Assembly (NCBI GenBank): GCA_031407765.1
Contig: JANOIR010000077.1
Span: 3,868 to 67,867 of the forward strand
From: JBDSLU01 sp031407765
GTDB lineage: Bacteria; Acidobacteriota; Vicinamibacteria; Vicinamibacterales; Vicinamibacteraceae
DNA: 64,000 bases
Reading direction: 5' to 3'
Both the position numbers and the translations under genes were made by a program. This document shows, piece after piece, positions 23,401 to 38,400 of this stretch (the first letter of the stretch is position 1; every line of letters starts with the position of its first letter). The notes under the pieces are model-generated. The model had not been told where the DNA came from, did no database searches, and saw nothing but the letters and a program-made list of their open reading frames with translations.

Positions 23401-26400
23401 GGCGTCGCGGCCGGCTTCGTGGCGGGCGGCACGAGCATCTCGGACGCGACCGCCAACGGCTCGGTGAAGGCGCACATCGACGGCCTGGTCGCCACTAGCC
23501 GCAACATTACCGTTTCGGCGACCGGCGTCGACAGTTCCAAAGCGGAAGCTTTCGCGCTCGCCGGCGGCATCGTTTCAGGCAGCGGCGCGTCCGCTACCGC
23601 GACCACTTCTCCCGTGGTCGAGGCCTACACCGGCAACGCGAACATCACCGCGACGGGCGCGGTGACCATCGTCGCCGCCCTGACGCCGAAGGCGAAGGCC
23701 GACTCGGTCGGCATAAGCGTCGCGGCCGGCCTTGCGATCGGCGTCTCGGAGGCTTATGCCACGACCTCGCCGAAGGTCTCCGCGCACGTGGGCGGCTCGA
23801 GCAGCACCATCAGCGCGGGCAGCCTGACCGTCCTCGCCTCGCAGCAGGTGCCGACCGCGGGCAACTCGGCCAACGCCACGGCGCTGGGCGCATCGGGCGG
23901 GTTGCTCGTCGGCATCAGCGCGACGCAGACGCGCGCGGAGTCGGGCACCGCCGGCGACAAGAACACCGTGTCGAGCTACGTCGCCGACAGCACGACCCTG
24001 AACATCGCGGGTGCGACCAACGTCACGGCCGTGGGCAACAGCAACCAGAACGCCGCCTCGGACAACTACGCCTTCGGCCTGCTCGCGGGCGGCGCGGGCA
24101 CCGCGGACGCCAACTCCAATACCGTCACCGAGGCCTACCTCGGGACCAACGTCAAGCTCACCGGATCGAGCCTGAGCATCACCGCGCTCGGCAACGACGA
24201 GAACAACGCCGCGGTGAAGGCGGGAAGCGGCGGCGCGATCGCCGGCGTCGGCGCCGCAGCTTCGACGAGCAACGTCAGTTCCACCACCGCGAAGATCAAG
24301 GACTCGAATTCCGGCCGCTCGATCGCCCTGAACACGGCCGGCGACGGCCACTTCCTGATTTCCGCCGACCACACGGCCAAGTTCAACAGCCGGGAGCAGA
24401 CTTTCGCGGGCGGCGTGCTCGCGGGCAGCGGCGCGACCGCGACGAACAACGTCAACGCGCTGGTCGAGGCCACGGTCGGCAACACAGTCTTCATCACCGC
24501 CCGCGACCTGGTGATCGAAGGGATCAGCCACGTCAGCAAGCCGGAGCTCGCCGAGGCGAACATCCAGGGCACGACGGGCGGCCTCGCCTCGGCCGCGGGC
24601 GGCACGAGCGACACGAACATCACGCTGAACACGCTGGTCAACATCGGCGCCGGCGCGAAGCTGGAGCGGCTCGGCGCGCAGCACGAAACAGGCCAGTTCG
24701 TGATCCGGGCGCTGAACGACATCGTCGCCTACGACAGGGTCACGCTGACCACTGGCGGCGCGTTCTCGGGCGCCGGCGCGTTCTCCAACATCCGCGCCCT
24801 CACCGATGTCGCGCGGGTCAGTATCGGCACGGGGGCGGAGCTCCTGACCGCGGGTTCGCTCAACATTTCGGCCCGCGGCCAGGGCGTGGCCAAGGTCGCG
24901 GTCATGGCCGAGACCTACGGCGTGGCCACCGTCGCGGTCGCGGAGTCGATCGCCGACATCCGGCCGCTGAACGAGGTGCTGATCGGAGCCAACGTCCACA
25001 TCCGCTCCGACGGCGACCTCAACATCTCGACCGGCACGAGCGTCGACTTCAACCGCGACCAGTACACCATCTCGGCGCGCACCGATACCTTCGCGGGCAG
25101 CGCGATCCCGATCGACGACGTCGATTCGCGCGCCAACCTGCTGCAGAGGAACAACATCGTGGTTTCCGGCGGCGCGCTGCTCGAGACCGCCGGCAACGCC
25201 AACCTGCACGCCGAGCGCAACGGCTTCGCCAACATGGCGAGCAAGGCCAAGGCGGTCAACTGGGCGAGCGCGATCGCCGACGGGATCAACGGCTCGGAAT
25301 CCTTCTCCGGCACGCTCGATTCGGCCGCCAACAGCAGCGTGCGCGTCGACGGCACGATCCGCACCGGCATCAAGCGCCAGCTGACGCTCGTCCTGGGCAA
25401 TCCCAACCCGCTGTCGAACGGCTCGGCCAACCCGGCCGGCTGGAACGCCGTCACCGGGCAGGTGTTCGCTTCGACGCAATCCGACGGCATCACCTACACG
25501 GTGACCCAGGAGCCGCTGCTCTCGAACCTGCAGAAGGAGCTGTTCGCGGCGCAGAATAACTACAACCAGTACAAGGACCAGAACCCGACGCTCAAATCGT
25601 TCTACGAAGCGGAGATGCAGCGCATCAAGAACGCGATGGACGCCGAGGGCCTGCTCGACGACCGGGGCAATTCGCGCGAGCGCTACGTGATGACCGTGAC
25701 CGTGAATCCGATCAAGGCGCAGGCCGGCCAGATCGACATCCGCGGCGACGCCCTGATCGGCACGGGCGGCACGCTCGATGCGCCCGGCGACGCGTCGGTC
25801 AACATCATCAACTACACGCCGGCGTTCCTGGTCATCAAGGGGATCGACATTCCCGACACCAACGGCGGCGTGTACCTGAACGGCGTCGCCACGACCGGCA
25901 ACGTGCAGCTCAACGGCACGCCCACGGTGGCCGCCCTCAACTCGTTCGACGTCGGCGTGGCGCCGCAGAACGCGGCTTTCCTCGCCATCTCGTCGAACAC
26001 CACCGGCACCGATCCGGTGATCAACATTACCAACAACTTCAACGCGCTGGCGTTCAACAACCCGGCGCGTCCGAGCGACGAGTACACGCCGCCCGACATC
26101 ACCATCGCGGGGCCGGTCAGCAACCTGCGGGGCGACCTGAACATCGTCGTCATGGCCCCCGCCGCCGCCGCCGGCGACATCCTGATCCAGGCGCAGGCGC
26201 GCGCCAAGAACATGACGGTGATCACCGGGGGCAGCGTCTTCATCGAGGGCGTGACCCAGTACTCGGTCGGCGGCGAGGCATACTCGAAGTGGCGCGCGGT
26301 CACCGACATCGCGGTGGCGACCCGCAACGCGATCAACCAGCTCAGTCCCGAGAACAACCCCAACTATGCGACGCAGGTGGGAGCCCTCGAGACCTCGCGG

Positions 26401-29400
26401 ATCGTCCAGACCGCCGCCGCCAAGACGACGATCCTGAATGCGCCGCTCGGCAACACGGGCGGCCAGGTGGTCGTCGGCTTCAAGCCGGACGGCACCCCGA
26501 TCTACGGCCCGAGCTTCGGCGATGTCAACCTGTACGGCGACCGCATCCACATCTCCGCCGCGTTCCTGAACGTCAACGGCGTCATCCAGAGCGGCAAGCA
26601 GGACTACAACCTGGATCTCGGCGGCGTCGGCGGGAACATCTGGCAGCAGATCCAGGACATCCCGTGGTGGCAGCGCGGCCTGGTAACGCTGAACTCGCCG
26701 AACCAGGATTTCGTCGTCCGTTACGACACCGGCACCGGCAACATCCAGATCGAGGAGCTGCGCGTGAGCGGCGGCTTCGTCGAGCTCGAGGGCAACATCG
26801 TCAACACCGGCAAGGGCGAGATCCGCGTCCTCGGCGGCTACGCCAACATCAGCGTCAACAACCAGACCGGCTACAAGACGGTCATCAAGCGCCTGGACGC
26901 CTCGCAGCAGGGCGCCGGCCGGCTGGTGATCGTCGACAAGAACCGGGGCGCGGCCTACGCGACGATCTACGAGAAGTCCGGCGACACGGTCACCAAGACC
27001 GTGGATGCGGGCAACGGCAGCGCCGCGGTGTACTCGCAGGTCGCGAACAACTCCACCTACGATCCGCTCGCCGGCATGCGCTACGGCTGGTCGGTGGGGG
27101 TCGAGCAGGCCGAGCGCAAGATGTCCGAAGTGGGCACGAGCAGCTGGGCCGGCATCGACGCGCTCGCCGCCGATCCCAGCGACATCAATTGGCAGAGCAC
27201 TGAGCCGCTCGGCCTGCCGAAGCTGCGCGGTGACGCCGCGTACTACACCTACCGTCCGGATCTCGTGGGCACGGACTACACCTACGACTATTCGCGCCAG
27301 AACGACGGCGCGGCCAAGCTCTACCAGACCAACCAGCACACCACCAGCACCTGGTACGGCAAGGAGACGCGCTGGGTCACGTTCGTGCAGGAGCAGAAGT
27401 TCCAGGACGTCCACACCCACACCATCAAGGCCGATTACGGGATCGGCATCAAGTTCATCGGCGTCGCGAGCAGCAACGTGACGGTGAACTCGCTCGGCTC
27501 GATCCTGCTGGTCGACGGGGTGATGAACTCCTCCGGCACGACGACGCTGATCTCCGGCGGCGGGTCGATCGAGCAGATGAGCAGCGCGTCCGTCGTCACC
27601 GGCCAGCGGGTCGTGCTCTCGGCCGCCGGCGCGATCTCGGCGCAGACCCAGTCGGGCGCGTTCCTGGTCAACCTCGCGGACACGCCGCCGTTCGACTTCA
27701 AGAGCTCGGAGAGCGTCTCGCCCGCCAATCTGCTGCCGACGACGCGCGTCGTCGCCGGCCAGCAGGTGCTGGTCGCCCCGGGCTACATCCCGGGGCTGGG
27801 CGAGGCGAACAGCGTCTATCGCTACCTCGGCAATCCCGCCCAGCTCACGCTCGCCAACACGAACTATACGAACGCCGCGCTCTGGTCCCAGGTCGAGTGG
27901 AAGCCGAGCCTGCACGCGACCAGCCTCGCGAACGTCTCGATCGAGGAGATCTCCGGCGACCTGCTGATCGACCGGGTGCAGGCTGGTGTCGGAAACGACA
28001 TCGTGATCAAGGCGCAAGGCAGCGTCTACGCGGGATACCAGGCGAACGGCACGGACTCGAACAGCTTCGTCGGCAACCCGTCGGTGGGCGGCGCGGTCAC
28101 CGTCACCGCGACGACCGGCAACATCGGCGCTGACGGCCGTTCGCTCATCCTCTACTCGGGCAGCACCGCGCGCGACAGCGTCACCGCCACCGCGCAGGGC
28201 AACATCTACCTGACGAACAGCCTGGGCGACATGCGCCTGAACAAGGCGGTGTCGAATGGCGCGAACGCGATCGTGCGCATCGAAGTGACCAACGGCGGCC
28301 TGTTCGACGCCAACAAGACGCAGACCCGCGACGAGCGCACCCGCACCGAGCTGCAGAACGGCGTCTGGAAGGACCTCGGCCTGACCGCGGCCGGGGGCTT
28401 CAACGCCAAGCTCAACGCGACCATCGAGGCCTTCAAGGCGGTCAAGGAGATCGAGTACGAGACGTACTGGAAGTACCGCAACATGCAGAAGACGGCCGCT
28501 GGCGCGCCGATCTCCGCGGCGGCCTTCGATGCGACCGCGATCATCGGCCTGAGCACGGCCGAAGAGGAGTTCTACCGCACGCGGCTCGGCTACGACAACG
28601 CGGCGATCAACGTGCTGATCACGAAGCGCACGCTCGAGTACCGCGACCTGAACACGCGCTACGGCAACGGCGTCGCCTACGGCACCGGCGGCGCCACGTT
28701 CACCAACAGCTACATCGCCAACTTCACCTACCAGCTGACCACGGCGGAAGACACCTCGCTGCGCGGCAACATCGTGATCCGCACCGAGGACGAGCTCCTC
28801 AATACGCTGAGCGCCGGCCTGCTCAAGGCGACGGCGGACACGCAGCTCAACGTCGAAGACCCGAACATCGTCGGCGCCGACATCACCATCATCACTTCCA
28901 AGGGCATCGGCAACACCATCGGCCGCAGGACCATCGACCTGACGGCGCAGCCGCTGAACCTGAGCGCGGACGACAAGGCCGCCTTCGCCGCGGCGGACCG
29001 CCCGGACGTCACCTACGTCGGCGGCACCATCGTCACCACGGTGGTGAATTTCGCCGACAGCGGCTCCGCCGACACGATTACCCGCACGAGCGGCAACTGG
29101 CTTACCGACGGCTATGCCGTGGGCATGCGCATCCAGGTCGAGAGCGGCACCGACAACGACTCGGCCCGCGGCAAGTCGTACCTGGTGACCGGCGTCAGCG
29201 GCACAACGCTCACGCTCGACGGCGCGGCATTTACCAACATGAACGGCGTCAACGCCACGATCACGCCGATCGTCGAGGACCCGACCGGATTCACGCAGGT
29301 CAACGGGACGACTGTCCGAACCACCAGCGTCCAGTTCAAGGACAACGAGGCCGCGCGCGGCGCCGATACCATCAAGCGCAGCGACGGCGGCGACTGGTTC

Positions 29401-32400
29401 GCCGACGGCTTCAGGGACGGCAAGTACGTGCTCATCGCCGGCAGCGTCCTCAACAACACCGGCACCCAGGCCTACCGCATCGCGAACGTCACGGCCGACA
29501 CGCTGACGCTGTACGCCAACCACCGGTTGCTCGACGAAACGCTGATCGCGACGCTGACGCCCGTGTCGATCAACGCCGAGTTCATCACGAAAGTGATCAT
29601 CGACGAGCGCGACGACGTCAACGTCCGCTCGCTGGGCTTGTCGGCCAAGCTCAACGTGACCGCGGGCGCGAACGTTTACCTGGGTACCGAGAAGCAGCTG
29701 TACATCGACCAGGTCACGGCCGCCGAAGCGGTGCGCATCAAGGCACGCGAAGGCATCTACGACGACGCCTCGGTCTCCCGCGTCAACGTGATCAGCAGCG
29801 ACCTGATCCTCGAAGCGGGCAGGGGCGTGATCGGCACGTCCACGGAGCAGATCCAGGTCGACCTGCGGCCGAAGACCCTGGCCGGCGGCGCGCTCCTCCG
29901 GGGTACGCTGACGGCGCGCGCCGACGGCAGCCTCTACATCTGGGGCCGGGACACGGACGGCGCGGGAACGGCCAGCACCGGCGACCTGCGGCTCGAGGCG
30001 GTGTCCTCGGTGACCTCGAAGGTCTGGCTCAAGTCCGACGGCTCCATCACCGACGGGCTGCCCGGCACGAACTTCGCGAAGATCGGCGCGAACAGGATCG
30101 AGTTGACGGCGGCCGGCGACATCGGCACCGGCAGCGGTTCCGGCACCGATTACGTCGAAACCGACCTGACGCTTACCGGCACGCTGACCGCGACGGCCGG
30201 CGGCAGCATCCGGCTGCGCGAGGCGCTCGGCAACTTCAACATCGACCGGATCTTCTCGACCAGCGGCGACGTGGACCTGCGCGCGGACGTGTCGATCCTC
30301 GACGCGGCCACGGTCGCAAACGACTCGAGCGGACTCTCGAGCCTGCCCGGCGTCGACATCTTCGCCAACAACATCAAGCTCACTGCCGACCAGGGCACGA
30401 TCGGCGTCTCGGGCAACGACATCGACCTGGACAGCGCTCGCGGCGGCACCGGGGTCCTCACCACCCTGAGCGCGCTGAACACGCACATCATCGAGCAGAT
30501 CGGGGACCTAGCCGTCGACCAGGTCGGCACCGGCCTGGGCTTCACGGCCTTCATCGCGGCACCGACGGGCAGCATCACCAACGGCCGCGCCAGCGGCGGG
30601 AACAACGTGGTGTCCGGCAAGCTGCTGCTGCTGGCGAGGAACGACATCGGGTCCTCGCTCAAACCGTTCGCCACGGCCGCATCCTTTATCGAGGGGCGGT
30701 CCGCGCAGAATGGCGTGCATCTCACCAACACCGGCCCGGCAACGATCGGCGGCGTGGACGGCGGCGGAATCACCGCCGTGGGCCCGATCTACATCACGGC
30801 GCGCAGCCCGCTCACCATCTCCGCCAACATCACGTCGCAGCAGGAAGTCGTGGTGACCGCGGGCGAAAGCGGCGGCGCCGGCGACAACCTGACCATCTCG
30901 GCCGGGGTGAAGCTCGAATCGGCGACCTACGTGACCCTGCAGGGCGGCGACAGAGTGACGCTCGACGCGACCGCGGAGCTGAAGGGCCCGCTGGTCCAGG
31001 TCCGGGTGGACGACGGCACCAACATGTTCGACGGCACCCTCGTCAACGACGGCCTGGCCGGCGAGATCGAGATGTTCGGCAAGCTGACCGCGAGCACCGT
31101 CAACATCTACGGCGGCATCCACGGCGACAACATCGCGCTGCGGAAGATCGACAGCGTCACCAACGTCTTCGGCGGCGCGGGCAACGATACGGTCCGCGTC
31201 GGCACCACCGCGACCCTGACCACGAGCACGGGCGGCACCGCCAACAACATCATCGCCCTGCTGACCATCAATGGCGAAGGCGGTGCCGATAGCGTGATCG
31301 TGGACGAGACCGGGGAGGGCGCCGTCACCAATCTTGTGCTTGATCGCGAGCCGGCGACGCCCTACGGCAGGCTCACCGGCCTGTCGGCGGCCAACATCCT
31401 GTACGACACGATCGAGAACCTGGACATCAACCTGGGCTCCGGCAGCGACGTGGTGCAGGTGAAGAGCACGCAGGCGGGCGCCACCACCACGCTGCGGACC
31501 GGTGGCGGTGCCACCAACGCGGTGACTGCCGGTAGCACCACGTCGGATGGCACGAGCACCGTCAACGACCTGTCCGGCGCGCTGGTGGTCGACGGTCAGG
31601 GGGCCGCGGATACCCTGCGCATCAACGACTCGGGCGATGGCGCCGCCAACACCGGCACGCTGACGTCGACCCAGGTCACCGGCCTGGGCATGAGTGCGGG
31701 CGGCGTCACCTACAGCAACCTGGAATTCCTGAACATCGACCTCGCCAACTTTGCGGCGGGCGGCGATGCCTTCACCATCGCGAGTACGCACGCAACCAAC
31801 ACTACCCTCAAGACCCAGGCCGGCGTCGACACGGTGCTGGTGCAGTCGATCTCGGGCGTCACGCTGGTCGACACCGGCTCCGAGGACGACACCGTCACGG
31901 TCGGCGATTTCGCCAACAACAAGAAGTTCTCCGGGATCATCCAGCAGCTCACGGTGAACGGCGGCGCCGGCCTCAACGACCGCGTGGTGTTCGACAACCG
32001 CGCCGAGACGAACCAGCTGACCTGGACCCTCGCCTCGAACCGGCTGACGAGCAGCGGGCTCGGCATCCCCATCGACTACAACACGTTCGAGTTCGTCGAC
32101 CTGACCACCGGCGCCGGCGCCGACAAGCTGTACATCGCGAGCACCATCAGCGACTCGAACCCGCTGGTCAACCACGTCGTCATCAACACCTACAACGGCG
32201 CGGACGAAGTCAATATCGGCACGCTCGCGGCGACCACGGACATTTCCGGCGGCGCCGGCAACGACACCTTCCGCGTCAACTACGCGCAGGACGGCCAGAG
32301 CCAGACCTTCGCCGACGGCGTGAACTACCTGACGCTGCACGGCAACGTCGGGGACGACAGCTACCTGATCGGCCTCTCGGGCACGGGCTCGGCAGTGATC

Positions 32401-35400
32401 TCGGTTGACGACGACGGCGTCGGCACGGACGTCGACCGCATGAACGTCTACGGCACGAACGCCGCGGACTTCTTCCTGTTCCGCCCGAAGGCGATCTCCT
32501 CGCTGCAGACCGATGCCAACCGCGTGCCGGTCGTGGGCGGCCTTGCCGAGCGCGTCAACTACGAACTCCTGAGCGGCGGCATCACCATCTTCGGCCGCGA
32601 CGGCGACGACACCTTCGTGCTGGACGACACGAGCGCGCCGCTCACAATCTACGGCGACGCCGGGCACGATGCCTTCCAGATCGGCCAGGTTTTCCAGTCG
32701 CCGCGCGACGCCTACGCCGGCCTGCTGCCGCAGGACTACGTCGACACCACGCCGATCACGCTCGGCTACCTGACCCCGGGCGTGCGCCATGCCGCCACCC
32801 TGTTCGGGGGCATCGGCAACGACTCGTTCACCGTCTACAGCAACAAGGCCGACCTGTTCCTGTTCGGCGAGGACGACGACGACACCTTCCGCATCCGCGC
32901 CTTCGTGGCGGTGAACCCGAACGACCTGAACGCGCCCGTCACCAACGTGAACGGCGGCAAGGGCGCGGACTTCATCACCTACACCGTGAACGCGCCGGTC
33001 CACATCGAGGGCGGCGACGGCTTCGACACCCTGACGGTGGTCGGCACCGAGTTCGCGGACAAGTTCGTGGTGACCGAGGACGGGGTGTTCGGCGCCGGCC
33101 TGCACGTCGAATTCAACGGCATCGAGAGCGTCACGCTCGACGCGCTCGAGGGCAACGACCAGTTCTTCGTCGCGAGCACCAAGGAAGGCGTGTCGGTGCA
33201 GTTGACCGGCGGCAAGGGCAGCGACACTTTCAACGTCGCCGGCAGCGAGGGCGGCGGGGCGATCGAAGTGGTCAGCAACGACCTGCTCGGCCACAGCGCG
33301 CTGATCGGCATCGGCACATCGGGCAATTCGGTGGCGTCCAACTACAACAACGTCAACGCCGCCGACCTCTCCGCGAGCGTCGCCGACAACGACGAGGCGG
33401 GCATCGTGGTCACGGCGATCGGCGGCGCGCTGCGCGTCTACGAGGCGGCGGGCGCCTCCTCGATGGTGCGCAACCGCTACTCGGTGGTCCTGACGCGCTC
33501 GCCGGACGAGGAAGTCTTCGTCACGGCCTCGGCGATCGTCTCCAAGGAGAGCGACACGCGCGCCGGCGGCGTGGGCGTGGTCCTGAACGGCGGCCAGAGC
33601 ACGCTGGTGTTCGACCGCACCAACTGGTTCATCCCGCAGATCATCGAAATCACGGCGCCGGACGACGACCTCGCCGAGGGCATCCGTTCGGTGAACATCC
33701 AGCACAGCGTGCGCCAGGGCGTGAAGATCGACGACGGCGGCGCCTACGACGGCCTCGCGATCCCGTCGATGCAGGTGCAGGTGGTCGACAACGACGCCGC
33801 CGGCCTGGTGATCAATCAGAACAACGGCAAGCTCATCATCAGCGAAGGCGCCGACGTGGGCCTGGGCGACGGGTACTCCAACACGTACACGGTCTCGCTT
33901 GGCCGCATACCCACCGGCAATGTGCAGGTCGACCTGCTGCCGCTGGTCGACGACCACAACAACGCCCAGGTAAGGACCTACCTGCGGGCGCCCAACCCGA
34001 GCACCGGGGTGATCGAGGACACGCTGGTTTCCTTCCTCACGTTTACATCGTCGAACTGGAATTTGCCGCAGACGATCGTGGTGAAGGCGATCGATCCCGA
34101 CATCGTTCCCGCCAATGCGCTCGAAGGCACGCACTACGCGCGCGTCACGCACCAGATCCACGACGCCGCCAGCACCGCCGCGTTCTATGGCCTGTCGCTG
34201 GACGACGTGGCGCAGGGCATCGCCGACAAGGTGAAGGGCGGCGACCTGCTCAGCATCTTCACCGCCTCGGTGGACAGGGCCAACGACCGGGTGACGCTCG
34301 AGGGCAAGACGCCGTTCACGGCGGCGAACGGCGCCGGCGCCGCAATCAACGCGGGCCTGAGCGTGATGGCTTTCACTCAGGCCAACGTCGCGCTACCGGC
34401 GGCTGTCACCAGCGGCAGCGTCTGGAGCGTGGTGATCGACGGGCGCAGCTACAGCTACACCGCCGGCTCCGGTTCGAGTCCCGCCCTCACTGGCTTGCGC
34501 GTTGCGCAAGGCCTGCGCGACGCGATCAACGCGGATACGTCCAACACGGGCTTCGTCGCGTCGTTCGCCGCGACCGGCACGCCGGACGCGGGAACCCTGA
34601 GCGTCGCGAAGGGCACCGACGCCTTCGTGCTGCGCAGCGGCTCGCTCGCCACCATCACCGCGGGCATGATCAGCGGCACCCTGTCCGCGACCCAGTACGC
34701 GAAGCTGGTGCTCGATGTCTCGGGTGCCGTCGCGGTGGGCAATACCTGGGCCGTCACGCTGAACGGCGTCGAATACAAGTACGTCGCCGGCAAGAACGGC
34801 GAAATGACCACGCTGCCCTCGGTCGACGTCACGGTCAGCGACAAGGACGTGCCGGCGGTGCAGGTGACGCAGACCGGCGGCAGCACGCAGGTCACCGAGC
34901 CGACCACCAGCGTGACGCTCGGCGGCGGCCAGGTCTCCGGCATCGTCGCCGACGGCGCCGCGCTGGTCCTCACCGCGGGCCCGGCGGCCTTCAACGCCTC
35001 GATCGAGATCACCAGCAACGGGCTGACCAACGCGAACGGCGTCGGCACGGTCAGCGGCACCAAGGTCTGGACCGCGGCGACGGTGACCCTGAGCGGCAGC
35101 GTGTCGCTGGGCGACACCTTCACGCTGCGGGTGAACAACACCGACTACAGCTACATCGCGGGCACCGACGGCCACACCGTGGACCTCGCGACGGTGACGC
35201 AGAAGCTCGGCGACAAGCTGGTGACGGCCGGCTTCGCGCCCGTGATCGTCGGCGCCAGCGGCACCATCTCGATGGCCAGAACGGCCGGCCTGGCGATCCA
35301 GGTGAAGAAGGGCGCCATGGCCGTCGCCGGAACCTCGGCGCTGTCGGACGCCACGGTCGCGCTGAGCGGCAGCACCGCGCTCGGCGATACCTGGACGCTC

Positions 35401-38400
35401 ACCCTGGTGGACCCGGTGACGGGTACGGTCACGAAGTACAGCCACCAGACGCTGGCAACCGACGACCTGGAGGACGTGGCGGTCGGCCTGCTCGGCAAGC
35501 TTGGCAAGGCCGTGACCACCGGCGCCAAGAACTACAGCACCCCCGTGACCTTCGGCAGCGACCAGGTCTTCAGCATTAACCTGGGCGGCGGGGCGCAGAC
35601 GCTCACGCTGCTCGCGGGCACCTACAACAGCGACGGCACGGGAGGCGCGACCGAGATCGCGGCCGCCGTCAACGGCCTGATCGGCGCGTCGCCGCTGGCC
35701 GGCCTGGTCACGGCCTCGATGACCGGCGGCCTGCTCACGCTGACGACGACCGCCAGCGGCAGCGCGGCGCAGATCACGGTCGGCGGCCCGGACCAGGTCG
35801 CGATATTCAACAACTCCTCCATCGGCTACGGCCACGGCGGCAGCACCAAGCTGCTGACCCAGCTCACGGGCGACTTCGGCTCCGCGGTGCTGAAGGAGTC
35901 GTCGCACCACAACTCGATCTACACCGCCCAGGACATCGACGCCACCGCCTGGAGCGCGAGCGGCAACACCGATTTCGGCAACAGCAGCGTGCCCCACCTC
36001 ACCATCAAGGGCACCGGAAACGGCGAGACGGACTTCTACAAGTTCGTGATCACCCCGACGATGCTGGCGACGGGGGCCGTGAACGCCGTGTTCGACATCG
36101 ACCACGGCTTCGATCCGAACTCCGACCCGGTGCTCTGGGGCAGCCTGCTGACGCTGTACGACAGCCAGGGCCGCATCGTCGACCAGGGCGCCCGCGTCGT
36201 GCATCCGAGCATCGGGGGTGGAGGCAGCTCGTACCAGTACGACGGTTACCTCGCGCACACCTTCACCAACGCGCAGGACAGCTTCGGCAACTACATCAAC
36301 GCCGGGGTCTATTTCGTCGAGGTGTCGAACTGGCTGACCTTCGTCACGCGCTCCGCGGGGCTGCCGAACGGCACGGATTACGACCTGAACGTGTCGCTGC
36401 CGCGGCACGACGTGGCGCGCTTCTCGTTCGCGCCCGCGCCGGTCATCGAGGCCGAGTCGCCCGGCAATCCGGTGCAGAGCATTGAATCCGCCAACAACTG
36501 GTACACCTTCACCAACCCGAACATCGGCAACCAGGCGGACCCGAATTCGTCGCACGCCACGGTCGACTCCAACACCGCCTACACCACGGTGCGCGGCACC
36601 GGCAACAACACCAGCGACGCCTACAGCTTCCGCATCACCGGCGACATGCTGAAGCAGAACGCCGCAACGCTGGACACGACCGCTTCCCCGACCGACAGCG
36701 GCCACCTTTACTACAGCACCGCCTCGGTCCAGGTCACCGGCTTGCCCGCGGTGGGCGACACCTGGGAACTGGTGATCGACGGCAAGAGCTTCAGCTATGT
36801 CGTGACGGCCGCCGACGCGGCCGGCGCGAACCCGGCGGCCATCGTCACCGGCCTGCTCGCCGATATCACGGCCGACAAGGCGGCCACCGCGACCTGGACG
36901 GTCAACTCGTCTACGCCGGGCACGATCAACATCAGCGACGCCAACGGCTTCTGGTACGAGGCGAACCACACCGTCAAGGCCGCCAGCATGGTCACCCAGG
37001 CCGGCAAGCCGCATTCCTCTTCGACGGTCAATTTCACAGCCGCCGACGTCGCGCTGGGCGGCACGGTCGCGGTCGGCGACGTGTGGCAGGTCCTGATCAC
37101 GCAGGGCGGGGTGACGACGACCTTCGCCACCGACCCGGCGATTTCCACCAGCGACCTGCCCTCGATCACGCAGGCGCTCGCCGACAAGATCCAGAACACG
37201 AAGCCGGGCGGGGCGACCTACGACGCCACCGTCGTCGGCGGCAAGCTGCACCTTTCAGCCGCGAGCGGCTCGTTCAGCTTCGAGGTCAAGCAGCAGTCGC
37301 GCACGCTCTCGACCAGCACGTTCACGATCAGCGCCACGCCGTTGCAGACCCAGGCAGAGTTCCAGAACCTGCTCTGGACCACGTCGGATGTCGTGTTGGG
37401 TGGCACCTACACGGCGCGCGAGACGTACACGATGGTCATCGACAGCGCCGTCAGTGGCGTGACGGCGAAGACCGTTAGCTACACGGCCGGCGACACGATC
37501 AGCGGCTACACGCTGACCAACACCTTGGCGGATGTCGCCAAGGGCCTGGTCGACAAGATCAATGCGCTGTCCGGCGCGACCTTCACCGCCAGCGTCCAGG
37601 GCGGAAACACGATCCGCATCACCGACACGAGCTCCGGTTCGCAGGGCTTCACGCTGCAGTACGCGATCGCGCCGGCGCCGTCGGTCTCCGAGCTCGCCGA
37701 CATCGGGGGCTGGGTGAAGACCGAAGCCTTCGCGACCACCCCCGCCGTCGTCCCCGGCCAGCTTTACACGGTGACGATCGAGCCGACGAGCGGCGCGACG
37801 ATGACCTACGGCTACGTCGCCGACAGCGACGACGACATCACCGAGGTGCTGAACCAGCTCGCGGCGAAGATCGGCGCCGACAATACGGCCGATGGCGGCT
37901 ATGAGGCGGTCGTCTCCAGCGTCACCGGCAACGTCGCCCTGACCGTCGTCAATCCGGACAAGGTCTCGATCAACCTGCGCGTCGACCGAGGCACCGTCAC
38001 CGCGGAGCCCGGCTATGCGAAAACGGTTTCGCTGACGACCGACGGCAGCCACCAGATCGTGGCGGGCGAGACCTTCACGGTCACGGTGCGCACGGCAGGC
38101 GGCAGCACGGATGTCTTCGCGGTCAAGGCGGCCACCACGTCCCTCTCCGACTTGCTCACCGCCCTCCAGGACAAGATCGACCTGGGCGGCGAGTATGAAG
38201 CCACCGCCGACGTGCAGAGCGCCTCCCAGGGCACCCTGACCATCGTCAATAAGGACACGTCCTCGCCGGAGTCCATCAGCGTGCTGCTCACGCGGGGCAG
38301 CCTGACCGACGCTTCGGCGTGGTCCGAGACGCTCCAGCTCTCCGCGATCGCGAACAACGAGGTGGTGAGCGTCACGCTGGTCGAGACCAGCGGCGGAACG